From the NCBI GenBank assembly GCA_002430545.1, contig DJCM01000026.1, positions 1 to 52,191 on the forward strand: a DNA stretch of 52,191 bases, written 5' to 3'. The stretch comes from Flavobacteriaceae bacterium UBA5950. GTDB taxonomy: Bacteria; Bacteroidota; Bacteroidia; Flavobacteriales; Flavobacteriaceae. This document shows positions 16,491-25,536 of this stretch, piece after piece. The notes under the pieces are model-generated. The model ran no database searches. It was not told the DNA's origin and saw only the letters and a list, made by a program, of their open reading frames with translations. How positions within the stretch are numbered: position 1 is the first letter of the stretch; each line of letters opens with the position of its first letter. The translations under genes and the position numbers were made by a program.

Positions 16491-18038
16491 ATGGAACTGA
16501 TACAAGTGTTGTGGGTAGATGATGAAATTACTCGTTTGCAGCCACACATTCATTTTTTGGAGGAAAAAGGATATGCAGTTCATCCTTGTACAAATGGTCC
16601 TGACGCCTTGGATTTGGTCAAAGAACAGCCTTTTGACATCGTCCTTTTAGATGAAAACATGCCAGGCATGGATGGGTTAGCTGTCTTGAGTGAAATCAAG
16701 CAGATCTATCCAAATTTGGCAGTGATTATGATTACAAAAAGTGAGGCAGAAACTTTGATGGAGGAAGCAATTGGCTCAAAAATAGCAGACTATTTGATCA
16801 AACCAGTAAACCCAAATCAAATCCTACTTTCATTAAAAAAGAACTTGGACAACTCTAGACTAGTCGCTGAAAAAACAACAATGGACTATCAACGTTCGTT
16901 TCAGGAGCTCAATTTCGAGATCAGCCAAGCGAATGATTATGAAGACTGGTCAGCGATCTATCAAAAATTGTGTTTTTGGGAGCTTGAAATTGATGCGATG
17001 GAGTCAAGCGATTTGCATGAGATTTTGAATCATCAGAAATCAGAAGCCAATCATATGTTTTCCAAATATATATCTTCAAACTACGAAGATTTGGTCAATG
17101 GGAATAGTCCTCTGGTGATGTCTCATCAGATGATTGAGAAGTTGGTGCTAGATAAATTGAGCAAAGACACTACAACCTTGCTCGTTGTGATTGACAACCT
17201 TCGTCTCGATCAATGGCGAGTGTTGCAGACACATCTTTCGCCTTTTTATAAGTTGCAAGAAGAACAGATTTGCAGTAGCATCTTACCCACTGCCACTCAA
17301 TATGCCAGAAATGCACTATTTGCTGGCGAATTGCCTGTGAACATCAAACGATTATACCCCGATCTTTGGAAAGATGATACAGATGCTGGTGGCAAAAACC
17401 TCTTTGAAAAAGAGCTTTTAGCATCTCAATTTTCTGCTTTAGAAAAAGATATTTCATTCAGTTATCACAAGATCAATCGTCAAGATCAGGGAAATAAACT
17501 GGCAGCCCAGCTCCAAAATGAATCTAGTAATGACCTCTGTGTGGTTGTCTATAATTTTGTTGATGTGATTTCGCATGCCAAAACCGAGATGGAAATCATT
17601 AAAGAACTCGCATCTTCTGACAAGGCATTTCGATCGCTCACTGCCACTTGGTTTCAGAACTCCCCTTTGTTAGAAATTATAAAACGGGCGAAATCTCTTG
17701 GATTTACACTGATGATTACCACTGATCATGGTACCATCAATGTGCGACAGCCATCCAGAATTTTAGGTGATCGTGAGTCGAGTACAAACATTAGGTATAA
17801 AACAGGAAAACGACTCAATTCTGACGATAATAGTCTTTATATAGTTTCAAACCCAGAAGAAATTGGATTGCCGAAAATCAACCTCACGAGCAGTTTTACT
17901 TTTGCAACAGAGGATAAATATTTGATATACCCCTCTAATTATAATCATTTTGTAAACTTTTATAGGAATACCTATCAACATGGTGGTGTTTCTCTTGAAG
18001 AAATGCTGATTCCATTTGCTGTGCTTTCCCCCAAGTAA
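16491..18038 (+). CDS. porX: PorX, response regulator with PglZ domain
   Basis: A 515-residue two-domain regulator. Residues 1-120 form a receiver domain with acidic residues VDDE at 9-12, phospho-acceptor Asp54 in IVLLDENMPGMDG and the lysine in DYLIKPVNP. Residues about 210-515 form a PglZ domain of the alkaline phosphatase superfamily (VVIDNLRLDQW, SSILPTATQYARN, TTDHGTI, YQHGGVSLEEM). PorX controls type IX secretion genes in Porphyromonas and flavobacteria, with the kinase PorY encoded elsewhere. It is followed after 14 bases by tsaE. Confidence 0.95.
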   Translation: MELIQVLWVDDEITRLQPHIHFLEEKGYAVHPCTNGPDALDLVKEQPFDIVLLDENMPGMDGLAVLSEIKQIYPNLAVIMITKSEAETLMEEAIGSKIADYLIKPVNPNQILLSLKKNLDNSRLVAEKTTMDYQRSFQELNFEISQANDYEDWSAIYQKLCFWELEIDAMESSDLHEILNHQKSEANHMFSKYISSNYEDLVNGNSPLVMSHQMIEKLVLDKLSKDTTTLLVVIDNLRLDQWRVLQTHLSPFYKLQEEQICSSILPTATQYARNALFAGELPVNIKRLYPDLWKDDTDAGGKNLFEKELLASQFSALEKDISFSYHKINRQDQGNKLAAQLQNESSNDLCVVVYNFVDVISHAKTEMEIIKELASSDKAFRSLTATWFQNSPLLEIIKRAKSLGFTLMITTDHGTINVRQPSRILGDRESSTNIRYKTGKRLNSDDNSLYIVSNPEEIGLPKINLTSSFTFATEDKYLIYPSNYNHFVNFYRNTYQHGGVSLEEMLIPFAVLSPK

Positions 18039-18052
18039 AGTATTTTTGCAAC

Positions 18053-18457
18053 ATGGTAATTGAATACTCACTACAAGAAATCGACGATGTTGCTCGACAA
18101 CTGATGCATTCATTTACCTACCCTATTGTCGCGTTTGAGGGGCAAATGGGAAGTGGTAAAACCACTTTGATTCAATCTATAGTATCACAGTTGGGAAGTA
18201 AAGACACTATAAGCAGTCCAACATTTGGATTGGTGCATCAATACACAACCACCAAAGGAGAAGTCATTCATATGGATCTCTATCGTTTGGAAAAAGAAGA
18301 TGAGTTGGAGCAACTTGGTTTTGAAGACTATATACAAACAGGTGACTTATGCTTCATCGAATGGCCAGAGATGGTTGCCAAAGCTATCGAAGGGGAATGT
18401 CATCATATACATATCGAACTGGTTGATGAACACAAACGAAAATTAACCTTCCAATGA
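18053..18457 (+). CDS. tsaE: TsaE, tRNA threonylcarbamoyladenosine synthesis ATPase
   Basis: A 134-residue P-loop protein required for the t6A modification of ANN-decoding tRNAs. The Walker A motif is in FEGQMGSGKTTLIQ (about residues 28-40), followed by ISSPTFGLVHQY and the DLYRLEKEDELEQLGFEDY segment typical of TsaE/YjeE. The length is slightly short but normal for this lineage. It sits between porX and the DUF4258 gene, overlapping the latter by 4 bases. Confidence 0.94.
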   Translation: MVIEYSLQEIDDVARQLMHSFTYPIVAFEGQMGSGKTTLIQSIVSQLGSKDTISSPTFGLVHQYTTTKGEVIHMDLYRLEKEDELEQLGFEDYIQTGDLCFIEWPEMVAKAIEGECHHIHIELVDEHKRKLTFQ

Positions 18458-18789
18458 GTTTTTTAAAACGATTGTCTTATTATTTGGGTGGTTTTTCTGT
18501 TGGGATAGTGTTGTTACTATTTTTTTTAGGAGGTAAAAACACGCGCTGCACATATGGTCCTGATGCAAGAGTCATCAATGATTTTTCCAAAAAGAAATGG
18601 GTATTTACAACCCCTGTACAAGACAGTATCAATCGATTGGACTTTTTGAAAGGTGGTGATATTGTATTTTCTGAAAGTATTGTGGGGATTGATAGCTGTA
18701 ATATCTATCGATTACGCTTATCATCGCTGGAATATGATGTTAAAAATTGTGACAGCATTGCCTACTTCACAAAGCTTTCGCCACAGTAG
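18454..18789 (+). CDS. DUF4258-type membrane-anchored protein
   Basis: A 111-residue protein with one N-terminal membrane segment (residues 8-26, YYLGGFSVGIVLLLFFLGG) followed by a small extracytoplasmic domain with TRCTYGPDARVINDFSKKKW. Proteins of this pattern next to tsaE are annotated DUF4258 in flavobacteria; the function is unknown. Its ATG overlaps the tsaE stop by 4 bases. The last 23 bases overlap the convergent proline dehydrogenase gene. Confidence 0.7.
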   Translation: MSFLKRLSYYLGGFSVGIVLLLFFLGGKNTRCTYGPDARVINDFSKKKWVFTTPVQDSINRLDFLKGGDIVFSESIVGIDSCNIYRLRLSSLEYDVKNCDSIAYFTKLSPQ

Positions 18790-19882
18790 ATCTTCGTTTG
18801 ATTTCCCTTTGAAGCAACACTAACTCTCTACTTGATTGCCCAGCTATGGCAGTGTTTTCTTCAGCCCTCCTGGTCAGGTAGGGAACCAACTTCTCCAAAG
18901 GTCCAAAGGGTACAAATTTGATGACATTATAGCCTTTTTTGGCAAGGATAAAGGAGATATGATCACTCATACCGAGCAATTGGCTAAACCACACACGCTC
19001 GTCCCAACTTTTGATTTTGTTTTTTTTCATTATTTCAGTTGCCAAAATCATACTGTATTCGTTGTGTGATCCCAACAAAATGGAAATATTCGAAAGATGA
19101 TCGAGGCAATAAGCAACTGCTTGGTTGAAATTTGTATCTGTGTCAGATTTGGTTTTGCAGATGGGACTTGTAAGACTGAGTTTTTGAGCTCTTTTGCGTT
19201 CCTTTTGCATATAAGCACCTCGAACCAATTTCAGACCGAGATGAAACGACTCTGTTGTTGCTCGAGAGTGCATCTGTTGTAAGCGATCATTTCCATCAAC
19301 CAAGTACAGTTGGACTGTGTTATAGACAACTGCTTTGGAGGTGTTAAACTCTTTCATCAAGTCCATCACAATTTGATCAACAGCAAATTGCATATTGTAC
19401 TCCTCAGCGTCTATCAGCAAACCAACATCATGAGCTTTTGCCACCTTGCAACATTCACGAAAACGATTGATGACTCTTTCATGTGTAAGTTTTTCATCAT
19501 CTGTTAAAGGCTGTTGTGCATTTATTTTTTGAAATAAATGCTTGTGACCACAAGAAGTTGCCTTACACACACTAAAAGGAACATTTTTTGTAGTCGCTGC
19601 ATGCAACAACAGCTTTTGAACGATTTGACTGTTCTTATCAAATTCCTTTTCATGCCAGCTATCCTCTATTGCATAATTGAGATAAGAAAAAACATCATAA
19701 TTCGACAACTGCGCTACTGTTGGCTCAGACTCCTGCAGTGTCGTTCCTGCGTAAAAGGGCTTAAATAACCATCGTTGAAAACGTTGCAACACAGACAATC
19801 GAAGATTACCAAAGGCTTTCATTGTAATGATTCCAACGCTTGAAACCCATCTGTTCGAAAGCAATCTGAACAGCAAAACCAA
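18767..19882 (-). CDS. Proline dehydrogenase, true N-terminus probably upstream
   Basis: An FAD-dependent barrel enzyme oxidising proline to pyrroline-5-carboxylate. The reported frame begins at a TTG (19882) and gives 371 residues. Catalytic-domain motifs VGLLIDAEEYNMQ, GLKLVRGAYMQKER, GSHNEYS, VWFSQLLGMSDH and YLTRRAEEN are present. The frame is open further upstream to a stop at 19997-19999 and encodes DIFNNTSEAFAHRSDKELKQ directly before the TTG. This resembles the usual N-terminus of flavobacterial proline dehydrogenases, yet no ATG, GTG or TTG is found there. ATA (19948) or ATT (19960) might serve. It is convergent with the DUF4258 gene. Confidence 0.88.
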   Translation of the reverse strand: MVLLFRLLSNRWVSSVGIITMKAFGNLRLSVLQRFQRWLFKPFYAGTTLQESEPTVAQLSNYDVFSYLNYAIEDSWHEKEFDKNSQIVQKLLLHAATTKNVPFSVCKATSCGHKHLFQKINAQQPLTDDEKLTHERVINRFRECCKVAKAHDVGLLIDAEEYNMQFAVDQIVMDLMKEFNTSKAVVYNTVQLYLVDGNDRLQQMHSRATTESFHLGLKLVRGAYMQKERKRAQKLSLTSPICKTKSDTDTNFNQAVAYCLDHLSNISILLGSHNEYSMILATEIMKKNKIKSWDERVWFSQLLGMSDHISFILAKKGYNVIKFVPFGPLEKLVPYLTRRAEENTAIAGQSSRELVLLQREIKRRSTVAKAL

Positions 19883-19997
19883 TTGTTTTAACTCTTTGTC
19901 TGATCGATGTGCAAACGCTTCAGATGTATTGTTAAATATATCACGTATCGTGTAATAAATGTGTGTTTTACAACATTTAAAAATAAAACATTTGGGT

Positions 19998-20005
19998 TAC
20001 TTTTG
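19998..20005 (+). promoter_or_regulatory. Candidate -7 box of aroB
   Basis: TACTTTTG matches all fixed positions of the Bacteroidota -7 element TAnnTTTG and lies 33 bases before the aroB ATG at 20039. A T-rich stretch is present near the expected -33 position, but no exact TTTG with correct spacing. It is in the gap between divergently transcribed proline dehydrogenase and aroB. Confidence 0.45.
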
Positions 20006-20038
20006 CATCATATTGAAAAAAACAATTTCAAATACTTT

Positions 20039-21079
20039 ATGAGTACTATTTTTTATCATGCAGATGGCTGGAAACAACTCAGCGACACAATTGTAGAAAA
20101 GGGCTACTCTTCTGTATTTGTTCTTGTAGACCAAAATACCAAGTCACATTGTTTATCACATTTCGATCAGCACTTTTCGCATCCATACAACTTACTCACG
20201 ATGGATGCTGGTGAAGCCAACAAGCACATTGGAACTTGTGAGCACCTTTGGTCATCCTTGTCTAAACAAGGTGCCGATCGAAACAGCTTGCTACTCAATC
20301 TAGGGGGTGGTGTTGTAACAGATTTGGGTGGTTTTGTGGCCTGTACATACAAAAGAGGAATTGATTTTATCAACATCCCTACTTCTCTATTGGCCATGGT
20401 TGATGCTTCAGTTGGTGGTAAAACAGGGGTTGATTTTCAGGGATTAAAAAATCAAATTGGCATCATTCGAGAGCCAGCATTTGTTGTGATCGACGATAGC
20501 TTTCTCTCAAGATTGCCAAGCAATGAATTTAGAAGTGGTTATGCAGAAATGCTTAAACATGGATTGATTGCAGATGCTGATTATTTTTCAAACTTATCAA
20601 CAGAGCAATTGAATGTGAAAAGCACGATTTCAAATCATATTCGTCACTCTGTTGAGATCAAAAACAAAGTGGTTTCTGAAGATCCTTACGAAAAAGGATT
20701 ACGCAAAATTCTCAACTATGGTCATACATTAGGTCATGCGATTGAGACTCATTTCCTCAATCATCCCTCTGCTCAACACTTGTTGCATGGCGAAGCGATT
20801 GCTATTGGAATGGTGATGGAAGCTGAATTGTCCTATCGTACAACAAACTTATCCGTCGAAGAGAGGAATCAAATCAAAGCTGTTTTTTCTTCTATTTTCG
20901 ACTCTATTTCATTTGATGATAGTGATCGATCTGCTATCAAAGCCTTGCTCAAACACGATAAGAAAAATGAATCAAATGAGATCAGATTCGTTTTGCTCAA
21001 AGCAATAGGTGCACCTGTCATCGATTGCCTCGTCAGTGAAGTAGACATCGATGCAGCTTTTCGATTTTATGCTGATTAA
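20039..21079 (+). CDS. aroB: AroB, 3-dehydroquinate synthase
   Basis: A 346-residue NAD- and metal-dependent enzyme of the shikimate pathway. I start it at the ATG at 20039 (MSTIFYHADGWK). The frame is open back to 19907, but the additional 44 residues are not family-like and cover the promoter. Motifs: NLGGGVVTDLGGFVACTYKRG, NIPTSLLAMVDASVGGKTGVD, GYAEMLKHGLI and the metal ligands in LNYGHTLGHAIE and LLHGEAIAIGM. Its stop shares the 4-base palindrome TTAA with the stop of the convergent ppc gene. Confidence 0.96.
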   Translation: MSTIFYHADGWKQLSDTIVEKGYSSVFVLVDQNTKSHCLSHFDQHFSHPYNLLTMDAGEANKHIGTCEHLWSSLSKQGADRNSLLLNLGGGVVTDLGGFVACTYKRGIDFINIPTSLLAMVDASVGGKTGVDFQGLKNQIGIIREPAFVVIDDSFLSRLPSNEFRSGYAEMLKHGLIADADYFSNLSTEQLNVKSTISNHIRHSVEIKNKVVSEDPYEKGLRKILNYGHTLGHAIETHFLNHPSAQHLLHGEAIAIGMVMEAELSYRTTNLSVEERNQIKAVFSSIFDSISFDDSDRSAIKALLKHDKKNESNEIRFVLLKAIGAPVIDCLVSEVDIDAAFRFYAD

Positions 21080-23637
21080 GCAGAGTTTCGACTCGCATTA
21101 ATATTGCCAAACAACGAACGAGTGACCATCTTTTCGAGTACCTCATCGCTGCCTTTTTGATGAAGCTTACCCAATGCATACTGTTGAATTGTTAACAGGG
21201 GTAATACAATTTTTTCACGCATCATAATTGAGGTCTTTCCTGCTGGCTCGTTTTCCATCAATTCTGACTGCCCAGTGAGTTTCAACAAGTACTTCTTGGC
21301 ACGTTGATATTCATCGTGAATTTGATCCCAAAATGGACCATATTCAGGATCGTTTTGCATATAGGCAGTGAGTTTGAAAAATGATTTGGTGAGGCTCATC
21401 ATTGAATTGTAAACCAAGGTTCTGAAAAAAGCGTTGTTTTCGTATAACGCCATCACTTGATCAAAACGACCTGATTCCTCAAATTTTTCTAGCGAAAGAC
21501 CTACCCCATAAAAGCCAGGCACGTTTTGCTTCAACTGACTCCAACTGCCCACAAATGGGATGGCACGAAGAGCAGAAAAATCCAATGACTTTGATTTCCC
21601 TCTTTTACTTGGACGACTTCCGATGTTGGTTTTTGCATAAAACTTTAGAGTACTCATGTGTTCTAAATATGGCAAAAACTTGGGATGTGATTTAAAGTCT
21701 TGATAGGCTTGATAACTCGTCTCTGCAAGTTCTACCATCGTTTGGCGATCCTTATCAGATAATTCAGAGGAGTTGTTATTAAACACTCGATTGGCAATCC
21801 CTGAACTCAACAGCTGCTCAAGGTTGTACTGACAAGAGTTGATCGTTCCAAAATTGGAGCTAATCGTTTGTCCTTGAACTGTAATTTGAATTTCATCCGA
21901 CTCAATACTGTCGCCCAAAGACGCATAGAACTGATGCGTGTTTCCACCCCCACGAGCTGGAGGACCTCCCCGACCATCGAAGAATAATGCTTTCACACCA
22001 TGCTTTCGAGATACTTCTGTAAGTTCTTCCTTGGCACGAAAAATACTCCAATTTGCCATGAGGTATCCCCCATCTTTGGTGCCATCAGAAAACCCTAGCA
22101 TGATGGTTTGTTTATCGCCTCTAGTACGCAAATGATTGCGATAGGTAGGGTCACTATACACCACGTCCATCACTTTCGGAGCAATACTCAAGTCTGAAAT
22201 GGTTTCAAAAAGTGGTGCAACATCGACAGTTGGTGATTCCCAATTGCTCAAGCGTATCATCGCAAAAACCTCAAAAATATTTTGTGCAGTTTGGTTGTTA
22301 CTAATAATGTATCGATGACATCCGAGTTCTCCATTTTGTGATTGAATCTTTTGCATTGCTCGAATAGAACCAAGAGTTTTATTCACAAGATCATCCGAAA
22401 ATTTTTCAGGAAGTAAATCTCCTTTTAAAGTCGTGAGGAAGTCAATTTTTTCTGACTCATCAAGTTGTAGATAATCCACCTTTTTACTGACAACTCCTTG
22501 CTTTTGTGCGCCTTTTAGCAATGTCATAAACGCCTCGTGATGAACCCTCGAGTCTTGACGAATATCAAGGCTTGCAAAGTGATAACCAAAGGTGTTGACC
22601 TTGTTGATCAACGCATCGACTTCTTTTGCAAACATGCTGTGATAATCCGAAACCAAGAGCTGGTGAATTTCATGAAGCTTTGCTTTTAGGTCAGAAAGCG
22701 AGATTTCTGGCTGTTCTTTTTTACTAAAAATACTGTTGTACAGTTTTGTTTCGATTTCAATCGCAATTTCCTCAACCCCTTTAAAAGTGAGTCGTCGACG
22801 CAGTTTCCGAACATCTCGAAAGTAATTTCGAATCACATTGGCACGTAACCCCTGCGCTGTTTTAATCGTAATAACTGTCGTCACAAAAGGATTTCCATCA
22901 CGATCACCACCTGGCCAAAATCCAAGGTTGATAAGAGGGTTTTCAAAATCCTTACCATCAAAAATATTATTTTTGATATACTGATGAATATTGCTGACAG
23001 AGTGATAAAAGACGTTATCTAGGTACCACATCAGACTTCTCGCTTCGTCGAGAGGTGAAGGCTTCTCTTTTTTGAAAAAGGGTGTACGCCCCAACTGCGC
23101 AAGCAAGAGTTTAATACTCGGCAGATCATTGGCCTTAATCGCAGCTGATAGGTCTGTAATGATCCCTAACACCGAACCAGGGTAAAACTGTGTTGGGTGT
23201 GCAGTTAACACTGGTCGAACCTTAAAATTGTTGAGATAGTCTTTTAAGGCAGCTGTTTTTGTTTTTTCTGCGGCTTCTTCTTTGGAGCTTCGCAAAGTTC
23301 CACGGCCACTGAAATTATTGACCTCAGTAAAGGCAGCATCCTCAATGGCGTCGAAGAGCACTACTTGACGTTCGATAAACTGAATCAATCGAAACAAAAT
23401 ATCGATTTTGTCTTTTTCAGAGTTGTTTGGATAGTACTGTTCAAAAAAATCCTCAACTATTTCTATTGGATTCTTATTTTGATCAAACCCATGTGAGCAA
23501 AATTCAGAGAAGAAAGGGAGTAGCGTTGAGGTCTTAGTAATATGGGAGTATGGAAGTGTCGAAAACACACTGTTATACAGTTGAAATCTGGAAATGACTT
23601 CGTTTTCGAAGCGTTCTAATTTTGTTTTTTGTGCCAT
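21076..23637 (-). CDS. ppc: Phosphoenolpyruvate carboxylase
   Basis: An 853-residue enzyme that carboxylates PEP to oxaloacetate to refill the TCA cycle. The catalytic histidine is in VLTAHPTQFYPGS (about residue 147). LGFWPGGDRDGNPFVT, LDIRQDSRVHHEA, LGFSDGTKDGGYLMANW and FFDGRGGPPARGGGNTHQF are hallmark regions, and the C-terminus NINASRNSA matches the conserved NA(G/S)xRN-like end that binds the allosteric inhibitor in other members. It is monocistronic: a terminator of the upstream gene lies before it and it is convergent with aroB. Confidence 0.96.
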   Translation of the reverse strand: MAQKTKLERFENEVISRFQLYNSVFSTLPYSHITKTSTLLPFFSEFCSHGFDQNKNPIEIVEDFFEQYYPNNSEKDKIDILFRLIQFIERQVVLFDAIEDAAFTEVNNFSGRGTLRSSKEEAAEKTKTAALKDYLNNFKVRPVLTAHPTQFYPGSVLGIITDLSAAIKANDLPSIKLLLAQLGRTPFFKKEKPSPLDEARSLMWYLDNVFYHSVSNIHQYIKNNIFDGKDFENPLINLGFWPGGDRDGNPFVTTVITIKTAQGLRANVIRNYFRDVRKLRRRLTFKGVEEIAIEIETKLYNSIFSKKEQPEISLSDLKAKLHEIHQLLVSDYHSMFAKEVDALINKVNTFGYHFASLDIRQDSRVHHEAFMTLLKGAQKQGVVSKKVDYLQLDESEKIDFLTTLKGDLLPEKFSDDLVNKTLGSIRAMQKIQSQNGELGCHRYIISNNQTAQNIFEVFAMIRLSNWESPTVDVAPLFETISDLSIAPKVMDVVYSDPTYRNHLRTRGDKQTIMLGFSDGTKDGGYLMANWSIFRAKEELTEVSRKHGVKALFFDGRGGPPARGGGNTHQFYASLGDSIESDEIQITVQGQTISSNFGTINSCQYNLEQLLSSGIANRVFNNNSSELSDKDRQTMVELAETSYQAYQDFKSHPKFLPYLEHMSTLKFYAKTNIGSRPSKRGKSKSLDFSALRAIPFVGSWSQLKQNVPGFYGVGLSLEKFEESGRFDQVMALYENNAFFRTLVYNSMMSLTKSFFKLTAYMQNDPEYGPFWDQIHDEYQRAKKYLLKLTGQSELMENEPAGKTSIMMREKIVLPLLTIQQYALGKLHQKGSDEVLEKMVTRSLFGNINASRNSA

Positions 23638-23651
23638 AAATTATATATCAT

Positions 23652-23683
23652 TAAAAAACCCTCGAACTTGTCGTAAGAGGGTT
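23652..23683 (-). terminator. Intrinsic terminator after the Lrp-type gene
   Basis: On the minus strand AACCCTC and GAGGGTT form a 7-bp stem with a 13-base loop, followed by six T. It lies 20 bases beyond the end of the Lrp-family gene and 15 bases upstream of the ppc start. The simplest role is ending the Lrp-family transcript. There is no room for a leader peptide between the two genes. Confidence 0.8.
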
Positions 23684-23703
23684 CAAAATGTGTTGTTATC
23701 CTC

Positions 23704-24183
23704 TTAGAGTTCTTGAAAAATGGTGTGCATCAAACGCTTTTTATCATTGATGCTCTCCTCTAGCGATATCATCGTTTCGGTACGTAAAATACCATCTATA
23801 TCATCGATAGAAAAGATGATTTCTTTCGCGTGTTCTGTGCTTTTTGCACGCACTTTACAATAAATGTTAAATTTTCCAGTCGTAATATGTGCAACAGTGA
23901 CATTGGGGATATCCGAAAGTCGCTCCAAAACATATTTCGTCTGGTGTGTTTTTTCCAGGTAGATACCAATATAGGCAATAAATGAATAACCTAATTTTTT
24001 ATAATCAAGGGTCAAGGATGAACCTTTGATGATGCCAGCATCTTCCATTTTTTTGACGCGAACATGTACTGTACCTGCAGAAATCAAAAGCTTTTTTGCA
24101 ATATCGGTAAAAGGAGTTCGCATATTATCGATAAGGATATCTAATATCTGATGATCGATTTCGTCCAATTTGATTTTACTCAT
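23704..24183 (-). CDS. Lrp/AsnC family transcriptional regulator
   Basis: A 159-residue regulator with an N-terminal winged-helix domain (residues about 5-60, DEIDHQILDILIDNMRTPFT and LLISAGTVHVRVKKMEDAG) and a C-terminal RAM/ACT-like effector domain (YIGIYLEKTHQ, HITTGKFNIYCKVRA). Members form dimers to octamers and usually respond to amino acids. It is next to an M14 carboxypeptidase that ends 75 bases upstream on the same strand. The motif TTGTAAATCG (24247-24256) in that gap recurs in the operator region at 25431-25440. Confidence 0.93.
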   Translation of the reverse strand: MSKIKLDEIDHQILDILIDNMRTPFTDIAKKLLISAGTVHVRVKKMEDAGIIKGSSLTLDYKKLGYSFIAYIGIYLEKTHQTKYVLERLSDIPNVTVAHITTGKFNIYCKVRAKSTEHAKEIIFSIDDIDGILRTETMISLEESINDKKRLMHTIFQEL

Positions 24184-24258
24184 ATTATATTTTTTGTAAA
24201 TAAAGTAAAAATTCTTTGAATTTAATGTATCGTATATACTAATTTATTGTAAATCGCT

Positions 24259-25356
24259 TTATAAATTCAACGATTTCAACAAGTTTTGTGCGGATTCTTC
24301 GATTTTGAAGGAAAAAGGCTCAAGGTTTTCACAATTGGGCTCGATATGGCCATGTGCGTCAGATAAATCTCCTGAAGCAGCAAAAACAGCATAAAACTCG
24401 ATTAGATTCCTGTTTAAAACCTCTTTGTATTGCAATCCAATGTCTGCTGTTTTTTCATTGCCATGATCGACATAACGAACATTTCTAAGAAGATAATCAA
24501 AAAATATCTTTCTGTTTTCAGGTATGGAGTGATAAATCGAAACATCAGCAAAAGTAGAAGTAGCGATGGCTTGTAGTGCCAATATGTAAGCGTTGAAAAC
24601 AAACATTCTGGTCTGTTCACGATGGTAATCATCTTGAAAGTGACCTGCTTCAATTAGTAAGGTAGGCACACCCAAGGACTGAAAAGCGTCTCCTACACAG
24701 TTTGGATTGAATTGGTCGTCAAAACGTCCGATTTGCGAGGCAATGGACGATGATTGAAGACCTTGAAAAACACTAGCTGCCAACTGTGCTGCTTTGGTTC
24801 TACAGTCGTTAAAACTTCGTTCTTTATCGAAAGCAGGGGCCAACAGCGAAAGTGTTGCTGGCTTAGCCTCAACGCCAAAAATGGTACGCTGATCATGTAG
24901 ATTGAATGCATAATCAGGGGAAAATTCATCAAACTCCTTGCGCAATATCCGACTTTCGGCTTGACATAAGTCTATCGCATCTCTGTTGAGATCAACTTGA
25001 TTGGCATTGAATCGAGTGTATGCCTTTGCCCCATCAGGATTGAGGATAGGGATAATCGAAAGCTGAAGGGTTTCGCGTAAGCTTTTGTCTGATTGTAAAT
25101 ATCGTAACAGATCAAATACACTTTTGGTGGTTGTTGACTCATTTCCATGCATTTGAGACCACATCAACACCTTTGTTTTACCAGTACCTATACGAATACG
25201 ATGGATGGGTAAACCAGCCTCACTATTTCCAATGATAGAAGTATTGTATGCAGACAGCAAAGGCTCTATATGCGAGTTGCAAATGTATCTACCTGACAAC
25301 TGATGTTCATTATAAGATGATTGCAATGGGTTCATGTCATGCGTTATCGTTTGCAA
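24259..25356 (-). CDS. M14 family zinc carboxypeptidase
   Basis: A 365-residue metallopeptidase. Zinc ligands fit the M14 pattern: His and Glu in WSQMHGNEST (about residue 70) and a later His in FNLHDQRTIFG (about 150). Substrate-binding residues are in NPDGAKAYTRFNANQVDLNRD, and the catalytic Glu is probably in TLLIEAGHF. There is no signal peptide at the N-terminus (MQTITHDMNPLQSS), so it may act in the cytoplasm on peptides. Its promoter region is shared with the divergent XRE regulator and contains repeated CAATTG palindromes. Confidence 0.88.
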   Translation of the reverse strand: MQTITHDMNPLQSSYNEHQLSGRYICNSHIEPLLSAYNTSIIGNSEAGLPIHRIRIGTGKTKVLMWSQMHGNESTTTKSVFDLLRYLQSDKSLRETLQLSIIPILNPDGAKAYTRFNANQVDLNRDAIDLCQAESRILRKEFDEFSPDYAFNLHDQRTIFGVEAKPATLSLLAPAFDKERSFNDCRTKAAQLAASVFQGLQSSSIASQIGRFDDQFNPNCVGDAFQSLGVPTLLIEAGHFQDDYHREQTRMFVFNAYILALQAIATSTFADVSIYHSIPENRKIFFDYLLRNVRYVDHGNEKTADIGLQYKEVLNRNLIEFYAVFAASGDLSDAHGHIEPNCENLEPFSFKIEESAQNLLKSLNL

Positions 25357-25397
25357 ATGTAAACAGAATCAAAATTACAAAAGTAAACACATAAAAA

Positions 25398-25452
25398 TTA
25401 CAATTGTTTACCAATTGAAATAAAAACAATTGTAAATCGTTACAATTGTATA
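25398..25452. promoter_or_regulatory. Cluster of CAATTG-centred palindromes (candidate operators)
   Basis: Within 55 bases the sequence contains ACAATTGT at 25400-25407, 25426-25433 and 25442-25449 (the last extended to TACAATTGTA) and a further CAATTG at 25412-25417. Flanking half-sites GTAAAC and TGTAAA occur on both sides (25366-25390). The cluster lies between divergent M14 carboxypeptidase and XRE regulator genes. Several copies of one palindrome between divergent promoters suggest binding by a dimeric regulator, either the XRE protein, the nearby Lrp-type protein, or both. Confidence 0.55.
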
Positions 25453-25536
25453 CTATTTATCATTTATTTTAATTAAATACCTAATTATCAACAACTTACA
25501 GCTATTACATGAAGTAATATTTCATATGAAACACTA

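Noticed and set aside
19907..20038. N-terminal extension of AroB
   Set aside because: The 44 residues are not AroB-like, and the region contains a perfect -7 box; start at 20039 fits the family.
23652..23683. Hairpin as a possible attenuator for ppc
   Set aside because: Only 66 bases separate the Lrp-type gene and ppc, with no leader frame or alternative pairing; it fits a simple terminator of the upstream gene.
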